A stretch of 40,474 bases of DNA, taken from IMG/VR virus record IMGVR_UViG_3300011013_000029, positions 1 to 40,474 of that record; one strand, 5' to 3'. Positions 16,622 to 23,784 of the stretch are shown one piece after another. Position 1 is the first letter of the stretch. The number at the start of each line of letters is the position of its first letter. The DNA is from a virus. A program made the position numbers and the translations under genes. The notes beneath the pieces are model-generated. The model did not search any database and had not been told where the DNA came from. It was given only the letters and a program-made list of their open reading frames with translations.

Positions 16622-17026
16622 TTACTTTTGTTTACGAGACCAATACTTCTTACCCTTAAACTTAGGGTTTCTCTGCTTACCATGCCTTAACATGGTCCGC
16701 ACAGCATATTTCTTAACATCAGTGAATTTAGATGGTATGGTTCCTGGGGAGAAACCCTTTGCGACTCTACCTGCAACTTCCTGCTCATCATCTGTGCCCC
16801 ACTTTCTTTTTGTTATAACGTAGAGACGATCAGAGTTCTTTGTGGAGAATATCTGACCAACATACCCTTTCTTGAGAGCGTCAGTTATAGAGTTATAAAC
16901 TTTTACACGGGACTTAGCAGCCTGGGAGTGAGATTTCTTTGTAGACGTTAAGCCCTTAGATCTCCCAGTCTCGGAGCCCTTACCTGATGAAGCTCTGGTC
17001 TCACTGATTAGTCTTACTAAATCCAC
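16622..17026 (-). CDS. Small basic protein in gp67/gp68 position
   Basis: A 134-residue basic protein read from a GTG at 17026 with an AAGGGA-like site ahead of it; the frame overlaps the previous gene by 26 bases and has no nearby ATG. Residues about 8-35 are Ser/Lys-rich. The middle (VKVYNSITDALKKGYVGQIFSTKNS, then RLYVITKRKWGTDDEQ) looks folded, with a possible small beta domain. The end (HGKQRNPKFKGKKYWSRKQK) is strongly basic. I do not recognise a family. By position just before the protease it would match T4 gp68, a prohead core protein, but sequence support is absent. Confidence 0.6.
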   Translation of the reverse strand: MDLVRLISETRASSGKGSETGRSKGLTSTKKSHSQAAKSRVKVYNSITDALKKGYVGQIFSTKNSDRLYVITKRKWGTDDEQEVAGRVAKGFSPGTIPSKFTDVKKYAVRTMLRHGKQRNPKFKGKKYWSRKQK

Positions 17027-17426
17027 GCTTTTTCCCTTTCTTTTTCTTAGTGATAGTTAAAGTGGTTACAGGACCGACTCCCAGGCAACCAGTAGTAGTC
17101 ATTTCCCCAATAACTTCCTTAGCTTCTATGATTAGACTTTTTAGCCTACCCACCAAACTCTCCAATCTTTCTTTTAGAATCTTAGCTTCATCTAAAGCTT
17201 GAGGAGGTTTACTTGGCTTTGCCACTTCTTTGGATTCATTAATGGACCCTGCAAATCCTAAAACCTGATCCATAAAAGAATCAGAGACTTCAACGGATCG
17301 AAGACCATCATCTTTAACGGGAGCCGACCAAGGAGTCTCCTTAGGGGGATTTTCCTTAGGGGGATTTTCCTTAGTCGCAAAGATACTTTCAGAAATAGCT
17401 AAGAGATCTCGATTGCTTACGCCCAT
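17001..17426 (-). CDS. Small putative prohead core protein
   Basis: A 141-residue protein. Residues 18-30 hold a tandem repeat KENPPKENPPKE. At about 44-56 is VEVSDSFMDQVLG, which closely matches a segment near the start of the neighbouring 102-residue protein. A helical stretch follows (ILKERLESLVGRLKSLIIEAKEV), then a short TTGCLGVGPV loop and a basic end (TITKKKKGKKRGFSK). This acidic-helical-basic layout and its place before gp21 suggest a prohead core component, as T4 gp67 and gp68 are. The ATG follows the previous stop by nine bases with GAGG signals ahead. Confidence 0.55.
   Translation of the reverse strand: MGVSNRDLLAISESIFATKENPPKENPPKETPWSAPVKDDGLRSVEVSDSFMDQVLGFAGSINESKEVAKPSKPPQALDEAKILKERLESLVGRLKSLIIEAKEVIGEMTTTGCLGVGPVTTLTITKKKKGKKRGFSKTNQ
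17341..17370. repeat. Two-copy 15-base tandem repeat in small core gene
   Basis: Two adjacent exact copies of a 15-base unit (TTAGGGGGATTTTCC on the plus strand), with the first four bases of a third copy after them. In protein it gives the doubled KENPP motif. It keeps the frame and may vary in copy number by slippage. Confidence 0.85.
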
Positions 17427-17435
17427 CCTTTAACC

Positions 17436-17744
17436 TCACTCCTCAGTTTCTTCGTCGTCGAAATCTTCATCTTCAGACTCTGAAAGATCCTCACCCCCCT
17501 CTTCCAGAGCTTCATTAATGGTGTGCAGAATATAATCAACACACTCTTGAAGAGCTTCCTCAGGGATGGGACCATCTAGTTCAGACTCGCAAAGAGGGCA
17601 AACGTGTTCAGCCTCAGTAACTTCCTCATTCACCTCTTCAGGCTTCTCAACCTTCTTGGTTTCCTCGATCTTTTCAGCTTCCTGAAGATGGTTTGCTTTT
17701 AGGACTTGTGCGACAAAATCGTCGGTAACATCTATGTATCTCAT
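17436..17744 (-). CDS. Small acidic protein, gp67-like by position
   Basis: A 102-residue, very acidic protein. It starts MRYIDVTDDFVAQVLKAN, a motif shared with the next gene, followed by a Glu/Lys-rich helix, a CPLCESE knuckle (His-Val-Cys-x-x-Cys), a helix ALQECVDYILHTINEALEEG and a final run of Glu and Asp. T4 gp67 is also a short acidic prohead core protein in the same relative place before the protease, so the same role is possible. The Cys pair is not enough to prove zinc binding. It has a good AAGGAG ribosome site and is the first gene after a 63-base gap, so it likely starts the head unit. Confidence 0.6.
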   Translation of the reverse strand: MRYIDVTDDFVAQVLKANHLQEAEKIEETKKVEKPEEVNEEVTEAEHVCPLCESELDGPIPEEALQECVDYILHTINEALEEGGEDLSESEDEDFDDEETEE

Positions 17745-17772
17745 ACTAAATCTCCTTGTAACTATATGTATC

Positions 17773-17780
17773 TATTTTAA
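17773..17780 (-). promoter_or_regulatory. Candidate late promoter before head genes
   Basis: The minus-strand octamer TTAAAATA agrees with the T4 late core at 6 of 8 positions and is 29 bases before the ATG at 17744. The gap (17745-17807) is nearly all A and T. No terminator hairpin is visible in it. Confidence 0.25.
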
Positions 17781-17807
17781 ATGAATATAAATGATAAAAT
17801 TATTAAT

Positions 17808-18641
17808 CTAACAAGCAGTAAGGCTCATTCTAACTACTACATTAATAGTTGTTTCCGCAGAAATAAATGAACCATAGGTTACCCTAACTTTAACTAAAGG
17901 TCGCTTGGTCCAGGATGGGGTTGGACTTGTTCCAGGGCTGTAAGATGTTGGGTTAAACGTCAATTGTCCAGTAGAGGAATTGATTGAAAACAACTGACCC
18001 CCTCTCACCAATTCAAAGGAAACTTGAGGATCCAAAGGCTGTTTGAATATCTCCCCCGCAGCCGCCGGAAGGTTTGGTGCTCCTACTCCTTGAAAACTTT
18101 GGAAAGTTCTTCCACTACCCTCCTCTTCTAAAACTACTACAAATCCATTAGAGTTTGTAGGGGAAGTAGGGCACCACGATCGAAGGGCATATTCGCGGGA
18201 ACCAGGGGTGGCACCGGGATTTAGGCTTCTAGACTTACCTTCAACGAGTATACTTGGATAAGTTACCGATATACTCGCAACAGTGTATCCAATTGTCTCT
18301 TCTGGAGGAGCAGTGGGGTCTATTTCAGCAGCATTTCCTCCTCCATTTACAAATACAGAAGTTTGAATTTGGGTGTCTGCGACATCCCCGCACCCCAAGG
18401 GATCTGCATCCCTTAATACTGGACTGCCTTCAATAAACACCGTAGGGCTACCTTGAATTACCGGAACAGAATGTGTTGAGGGGGGATCAGTACATCCTGG
18501 GCTGTGAGGTACATAACTATCCCCGGCAACAATTACTGCCTTCCCCTCAATACGGACCTTAGTATTAGTAGTCGCAACCGCTTCGGTCGGAGACCAGCAG
18601 TGCCCCTGGCTAACATCCCCTTCTACAACAGCTAAAGGCAT
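17808..18641 (-). CDS. PAAR-type spike tip protein with C-terminal beta domain
   Basis: A 277-residue protein. Residues 1-~100 follow the PAAR pattern of repeated beta hairpins: VEGDVSQGHC (His14), VRIEGKAVIVAGD, PHSPGC (His46, Cys50), THSVPVIQGSP (His57), VFIEGSPVLRDADPLGCGD (Cys84). Three His and one Cys would give the usual metal site at the cone tip. PAAR proteins sharpen the tip of gp5/VgrG spikes; T4 has gp5.4 in this role. Residues about 115-277 are an extension with strands and the segment FSINSSTGQLTF, typical of cadherin-like or immunoglobulin-like folds. It follows the 898-residue gene with a one-base overlap (TAATG). Confidence 0.8.
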   Translation of the reverse strand: MPLAVVEGDVSQGHCWSPTEAVATTNTKVRIEGKAVIVAGDSYVPHSPGCTDPPSTHSVPVIQGSPTVFIEGSPVLRDADPLGCGDVADTQIQTSVFVNGGGNAAEIDPTAPPEETIGYTVASISVTYPSILVEGKSRSLNPGATPGSREYALRSWCPTSPTNSNGFVVVLEEEGSGRTFQSFQGVGAPNLPAAAGEIFKQPLDPQVSFELVRGGQLFSINSSTGQLTFNPTSYSPGTSPTPSWTKRPLVKVRVTYGSFISAETTINVVVRMSLTAC

Positions 18642-21337
18642 TATCTATCCTCCTTCTTTATAATAACTTTATCATCATCTGGTAAAATATACTGGCTTGT
18701 ATCCTTTACCGTGTTAATGACATAGTTAATTTTTACCCCGTCCCTATAACCCCTCTCAAGTTGACTAAACAATTCAATGTTGGAGTCATACATAAGTTGT
18801 CCCATCTGGCTTAGGGTCATCCGTCTAAACACATCATACCAAACAATCTGGTCTTTATCGTAGGTATCATTTATGTAATCAATAACATCCCTAATCATGT
18901 AAGACATGCCATATGATGAGACGGGACTAGAGCTTGTCGTGTATACTCCATTGGAATAGAATGTCTTAGTAAAAGATTCGCTATTCCTATCATATTTAAA
19001 TTTTATATTCTGACTGTCGGGGGGTTCAACCAATCCCACCTTCAAATCCCCTCCCGTATCATTATACAAGTTCACCTGAGCTAGAGCATATCTACTAGAA
19101 TCATTATCTGAAGTATCAATATCTAAAGTAAGTCGAACAGACCTACTAACAGTATCTCCAAATGAATCAAGATTTGAAACCCCATTCAGTGGGTTAAACT
19201 TAGACCCAGCCACGGGAGTTATTATTAGACCAAAGGGCATATTTCTTCCAATTCGAACCCCTCCCCTATAATCCTTGGGATCCTCAATGGCTTTAAAATT
19301 AATATCATTTAGTGATAGTTTTGCCCTACCTGTATCCATAATGTATCTGTATAAAGAATCCCTGTAATCCAAATTAACTCTGGTTACCGCCAATCCGTTA
19401 TTGAGTGTATGCTCATCAATTTCATCCTGATCGTCAGAAACTCTATAGTTTGCCGAGTATCTAGAGACCAAAGGATTATTATTGGATTCGCTAGCCATGG
19501 ACTCCAGATCAAGAATTAAATAAAGAGGTCGAAGGGCCGAAGCCCCAGTGTCTCCAGAGACCAACTCATTAACTCCAAATAATGAGGAAGCTTGCAATAT
19601 GTAATCCTTATTCTCTTTAAATAGTGTTAATGCATTATACCGAACCCCAGGAGGGACATAGTAAGTGCTGGAATAATCAGAGGTAGTAACCAAAGGCACA
19701 TGAGACCCATCAGACTTTTGGATATCCATATAGTAACCATCCCCATCCCCCGTTGGGACAGCAGCTTCACTTTGATCTATTTTCTCAACAGGGATACCTG
19801 CATCGGTTAGATACATTGGTAATCCCTCATTACTCAAAGGTTCTGTAATGCAGTTTGCATTAATATCTGTATTGAATCTTCTCTGTCTTCTAATTTCTCT
19901 CTTACGAAGGTTGATATGAGCATCGGGATCTGCTACAACTGACCCCACTGAGAGTAGACCTAAAGCTGCTTTTTCAGAGGTAGTAGGATCTGAATACCCT
20001 TTATACTTAATCCTGGAATCCGCAGTCTGCCTTCTAGCCAAGTCAATATAGTGATCAGAGTTAAACTCCGATAAAGTTCCTTCCAGCAAGTGCTTTTTAA
20101 CAACTTCTATGAAAACATCTTCACCTACTAACTGACCCCCTGGTAAATGTATACGCCGAAATGCGGATAGTAAAGCAGGTTGCAAACTAAATTTAATCGA
20201 ATCATTGCTTACCGCGAATAGATTGCTTTCATCCCACACAGCAGTCGAGTTACCCTTTTCAATAAGGGTCGCTACAGTAGCATACATTTCAGGAGTAAAT
20301 ATACTAGGGTAAGTAGTATTATTTTTAAAAGTTGAAATCTCCCTAGAGCCTTTTCTTTCAAAGAAATTATAACTATTGTCATATACTTCAGTCTGTGGAG
20401 TATTAGCAACTGTAGCTTGAGAAGTTTCAATTGAAGGGTCCAAACTTACATTCACTACGTTGACACTTATTGGCCTACCCCCTGAGGATTGGTTGGTCTC
20501 TTCCAAAACATTTACAGGTCTAACTGATGTATTTACAATAGGATCTGGTATTAGAACTGAAACATTAGGACGCTCACAAGTTGTAACAAAATTACCTGTA
20601 GTTATTGGGCCTGGGGGACATGCTGCATCACATTCCTGGGGTGTCCTAAAAGCACAGGCAGTTCTATTAAAGTATACTGCTGAATTCCCCACAACCTTAG
20701 GGGTAGTTGTCGCGGATAGAGAAGTCCCATGATTTTGATTATAAGGACTGCACCTAACACACTGATGGGATACGCTAAGGATTCTTTGCTGACTTTGGGG
20801 CAACCCCACATCCTCTGGGCATATTCTTACCATCTGCTGGCATAGGTATCCAGGAACAACGCCCGCGCCGGTTGTAGGGGTAGACGGGGTAGACGGACCA
20901 CCAGGACCTCCGGGTGTAGCAGGACCACCACGACCTCCAGGATCTCCAGGAGGGACCACCTCACCGGGACCCCCTCCTTCCCTAATAGGAACCTGAGGAG
21001 AAGGGCAAGCAGCCATGCAAGCATCTAGAGAAAAATGAATACACTCTGGGTCGTTAGAAGGAGGGTTGGGACCTATCCCATCGCATTTCCTACATTTCCA
21101 ATACCCGTTAACATACCTGAATCCGGGGTTAGGAGGTTGATACTCGGGATCCCCAGGAGATATCCTAACACATTTCCACTTATCCTGTATTGGAGGGTCT
21201 GGGACCAGGACAGGAATTTTAGGAGTTCCAGGACCAGTTGGAATAAGTATAGGAGGGTCTGGTGGCTGGATTGGATCTACGGTGATAGGCTCCCCACCAG
21301 GAACAAACTCACCGCAGCCAAACCTAATACCAGCCAT
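18641..21337 (-). CDS. Baseplate-associated protein with cysteine-rich modules and collagen-like stretch
   Basis: An 898-residue protein without a family I can name. Residues 1-52 are rich in Pro. Two cysteine-rich modules follow: C82/C85, C99, C107, C111 and C193/C196, C228, C236, C240, with the same C-x7-C-x3-C end (DACMAAC, QECDAAC) and a shared VRI-(S/C)-P-x-D before them. Between them, at about 121-152, is a Gly/Pro-rich collagen-like stretch (PPGDPGGRGGPATPGG). The rest is a long mixed domain ending at about 700-898 with aromatic and charged segments (VSSYGMSYMIRDVIDYIND, QLERGYRDGVKINYV). It lies directly before the PAAR tip gene, so it could belong to the baseplate centre or be a fibre. 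Cys-rich sequence is rare in phage virions. Confidence 0.65.
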   Translation of the reverse strand: MAGIRFGCGEFVPGGEPITVDPIQPPDPPILIPTGPGTPKIPVLVPDPPIQDKWKCVRISPGDPEYQPPNPGFRYVNGYWKCRKCDGIGPNPPSNDPECIHFSLDACMAACPSPQVPIREGGGPGEVVPPGDPGGRGGPATPGGPGGPSTPSTPTTGAGVVPGYLCQQMVRICPEDVGLPQSQQRILSVSHQCVRCSPYNQNHGTSLSATTTPKVVGNSAVYFNRTACAFRTPQECDAACPPGPITTGNFVTTCERPNVSVLIPDPIVNTSVRPVNVLEETNQSSGGRPISVNVVNVSLDPSIETSQATVANTPQTEVYDNSYNFFERKGSREISTFKNNTTYPSIFTPEMYATVATLIEKGNSTAVWDESNLFAVSNDSIKFSLQPALLSAFRRIHLPGGQLVGEDVFIEVVKKHLLEGTLSEFNSDHYIDLARRQTADSRIKYKGYSDPTTSEKAALGLLSVGSVVADPDAHINLRKREIRRQRRFNTDINANCITEPLSNEGLPMYLTDAGIPVEKIDQSEAAVPTGDGDGYYMDIQKSDGSHVPLVTTSDYSSTYYVPPGVRYNALTLFKENKDYILQASSLFGVNELVSGDTGASALRPLYLILDLESMASESNNNPLVSRYSANYRVSDDQDEIDEHTLNNGLAVTRVNLDYRDSLYRYIMDTGRAKLSLNDINFKAIEDPKDYRGGVRIGRNMPFGLIITPVAGSKFNPLNGVSNLDSFGDTVSRSVRLTLDIDTSDNDSSRYALAQVNLYNDTGGDLKVGLVEPPDSQNIKFKYDRNSESFTKTFYSNGVYTTSSSPVSSYGMSYMIRDVIDYINDTYDKDQIVWYDVFRRMTLSQMGQLMYDSNIELFSQLERGYRDGVKINYVINTVKDTSQYILPDDDKVIIKKEDR

Positions 21338-23784
21338 TACACTAAGGTCAGAACACTATTAGTTCCAAAGACTGAGCTTCCGTTAGAAGCTACATTAGGA
21401 GGAATTCCATATACTTGGAAATTAATTGTGGGATAAATTGCAACCCCTGAAGTTACAGATTCGGTTCCGGTCCCTACTAAAGCCCCATTAGGGTTAGGAG
21501 CAGTCATAATATCTGAATTAATAACTGCAAACCCAGCAAAATTCTTCCCATTATCTCTATCCGCAGCAGGACTAACTAACTCATTGAATGGGGCAGGACT
21601 AGTTCCGTCACCCGTAGCAAAAGTATTTGACCCTACCCAAGCTACAAAGATTGTAAACTCGTTTTGCTTCTTCTCTACCCAAACATTGGATACCCCACCC
21701 GCATTAGTGAAAAAGTTTGTTGTGGTAGAGCTATTTGCTCTTTGTGTAAGGGGAACACAGTTAGCCAACTGGGCAGCAACATGGTAATCGTCTGCCCACC
21801 CAATAGCACTTCTATCAATTCTAATAGTTTTCTTTACAAAGTAAAATTGAGCTATTCCGAAATCCCCTTCATTATCAATGCCACTATTCCAACTTTCAGC
21901 ATGAAAGAACTTACCAGTCGCAAGCCTATCTACCCTGTTAGTGGTAGAAGTAAACGCAGGGTCTAAAGCTGCTCCAAAGTTATTAGGCTTCGTTTGAAAC
22001 ACTGAATACTTTAATGCCTGTTGAGGGGTTTGGGTTCCTCCTAGTCCCCATTGGAAATAATTAATTCTATCATTGGGGTAGTCACCTTTACTTGTAAAAC
22101 TACCTTGCTCACACCATCGAGCCACGTCCCAATCTGGGAGGAGTGGGACAGAGTTAGTTTGGTAACCATACCTTTGCTCTACCTGAGCTTTAGCTCCATT
22201 TAAGGTCGTTATATTATACTGATCCTTAAGGTAAGATGCTAATGCTCCCTCTACGCCATATAGCATTCCTCCCTTAACAGAACCAGCACCCACTATTCTA
22301 GCAGACCTCTCAACTGTTCCCGCTAGACCTTTATAGTCTCTGATTATATCAGTGCGTATCTGTTCAACATAACCCTCCGAGGCAACGGGGTTAGCTATCG
22401 AAACCTGGGGAGTTGCTGCCGCGATCCCCGCTCTTTCGTTGTATGCTAACTCTGTAGTTCTAAAGAAAGGACGAATATCAATGACATCTTCCTTAGTTAT
22501 TATTGGTTGTCCTAACGCATTGGGCGAAGCTATTTCCTTAACCACAATGTAGGCAACCGGAAGAATAGACTGACCAATTAACGCCACAGAAGTAGTTGAT
22601 AAATTTTCTGAGAGGAGGGGTGCTAGGTTCATTAAATCGTCAGGAGAAGGGAAAGATCCCCGTATTTGTCCTGCGCCCGCTGAAGTAGCAAATCCTGTGT
22701 CCGGGGCCAATCTGTCGGAGACATTGGGCAACATTAAAGTCACACCGTCCAAACTTTGAAGATTTACTGAATCACCCTCATCTACATTAGTGAGAGAAGT
22801 AGTCCTGTTCACACCAATGCCAGCCCCCTTCACGATTCCAAGGGTTGGAGCAGTCAAAGTTTTAGGAACTCCATTAGTGTAGGATGCCACCTTAGTTTCA
22901 CTTTGATCAATAGGTTTAGAATAAATGAATAATAAGTCTATCCTTTGGGATGAAGTAAGCGATTGCTTATTGCCGTTATCATCATAATAATAAAAATCTT
23001 CGCTAGAGAACCTTGGAATTTCTAGCTCTAATTCGGTAGGAACATCTACAACTGCGGTCCTTACAGCACCCCGCCATCTCTTTATAAAATCGGATTCAAT
23101 TCTGCCTTGGTTTCTAAATGCGTCCACAAAGTTACCAGTAACTTCGGGGTTGCTAATAGCCTTTGATAAATCACTAGTTTTAAAAGTTTGTAAATAGCCC
23201 TTCAGTCCAGGCCAACTAGCCCTACCGGATAAAAGCCCATTAGTGCTCCCGTCCAATATAGTAGGATCCCCCGTGTCCACACCCTCCCCAGGTAGGTCAT
23301 TGTTCTTCATGGGGTAAACGAAGGTCCGTTCGAACAAACCATTCATTAAGGTTGCGTTTTCGACCTTTTCCTCTTGCCACTTCATCAAAGCAGCAGAAAC
23401 ATCAGCACCCTTTACAGTTTGAACGGACCATTGATTAACCTCATCAAGACTGTTATTCCCCGTACCAAGAGTCTGAGTTATAACTTGTAGTGGGGCTTTA
23501 GTGTATGCATCATTGATCCTTGCTGTGAACCGCCCCGGAAGAACTTTAACTTTAGAATCAGCACCCGTAACGTAGGGCTTAAGCTCCGAAAACAAATCCC
23601 TATCGAACCCCTGGGAGTTTAAGTTTTTTAATATACCATCTACCTGATCCTTCAGCCATTTCGAATTTTCTTCGAGTTGCTTAACGGGGATATTGTCAAC
23701 CTCATAGTAATAAGGGTCGTTAGCTTTAAAATACCTAACCGGATCAGTGAAACGATTACCAGAATCAAAATACCTAGTCGCCAT
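21337..23784 (-). CDS. Large baseplate or fibre structural protein
   Basis: An 815-residue protein. The start (residues about 17-50) has YYYEVDNIPVKQLEENSKWLK, which matches the start of the next upstream protein. The middle has a patch I associate with marine T4-like virion proteins: VAYIVVKEIASPNALGQPII and DIRPFFRTTELAYNERAGI (about residues 418-455). The last ~200 residues look beta-rich (FTIFVAWVGSN, INFQVYGIPPNV). No enzymatic motif was found. By place, between the beta-helix spike and the Cys-rich protein, it is probably part of the outer baseplate or of the fibre attachment, in the region where T4 has genes 9-12, but it is not alignable to those by eye. It shares one base with each neighbour. 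Confidence 0.65.
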   Translation of the reverse strand: MATRYFDSGNRFTDPVRYFKANDPYYYEVDNIPVKQLEENSKWLKDQVDGILKNLNSQGFDRDLFSELKPYVTGADSKVKVLPGRFTARINDAYTKAPLQVITQTLGTGNNSLDEVNQWSVQTVKGADVSAALMKWQEEKVENATLMNGLFERTFVYPMKNNDLPGEGVDTGDPTILDGSTNGLLSGRASWPGLKGYLQTFKTSDLSKAISNPEVTGNFVDAFRNQGRIESDFIKRWRGAVRTAVVDVPTELELEIPRFSSEDFYYYDDNGNKQSLTSSQRIDLLFIYSKPIDQSETKVASYTNGVPKTLTAPTLGIVKGAGIGVNRTTSLTNVDEGDSVNLQSLDGVTLMLPNVSDRLAPDTGFATSAGAGQIRGSFPSPDDLMNLAPLLSENLSTTSVALIGQSILPVAYIVVKEIASPNALGQPIITKEDVIDIRPFFRTTELAYNERAGIAAATPQVSIANPVASEGYVEQIRTDIIRDYKGLAGTVERSARIVGAGSVKGGMLYGVEGALASYLKDQYNITTLNGAKAQVEQRYGYQTNSVPLLPDWDVARWCEQGSFTSKGDYPNDRINYFQWGLGGTQTPQQALKYSVFQTKPNNFGAALDPAFTSTTNRVDRLATGKFFHAESWNSGIDNEGDFGIAQFYFVKKTIRIDRSAIGWADDYHVAAQLANCVPLTQRANSSTTTNFFTNAGGVSNVWVEKKQNEFTIFVAWVGSNTFATGDGTSPAPFNELVSPAADRDNGKNFAGFAVINSDIMTAPNPNGALVGTGTESVTSGVAIYPTINFQVYGIPPNVASNGSSVFGTNSVLTLV

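Noticed and set aside
17436-17744. Zinc-ribbon regulator for the acidic small protein because of its CPLC motif
   Set aside because: Only one CxxC pair plus a separate Cys is present; a second clear ligand pair is missing, and the place before the protease suggests a core protein.
17745-17807. Terminator between the PAAR gene and the head genes
   Set aside because: The gap is AT-rich but has no stable GC-containing stem followed by a T run.
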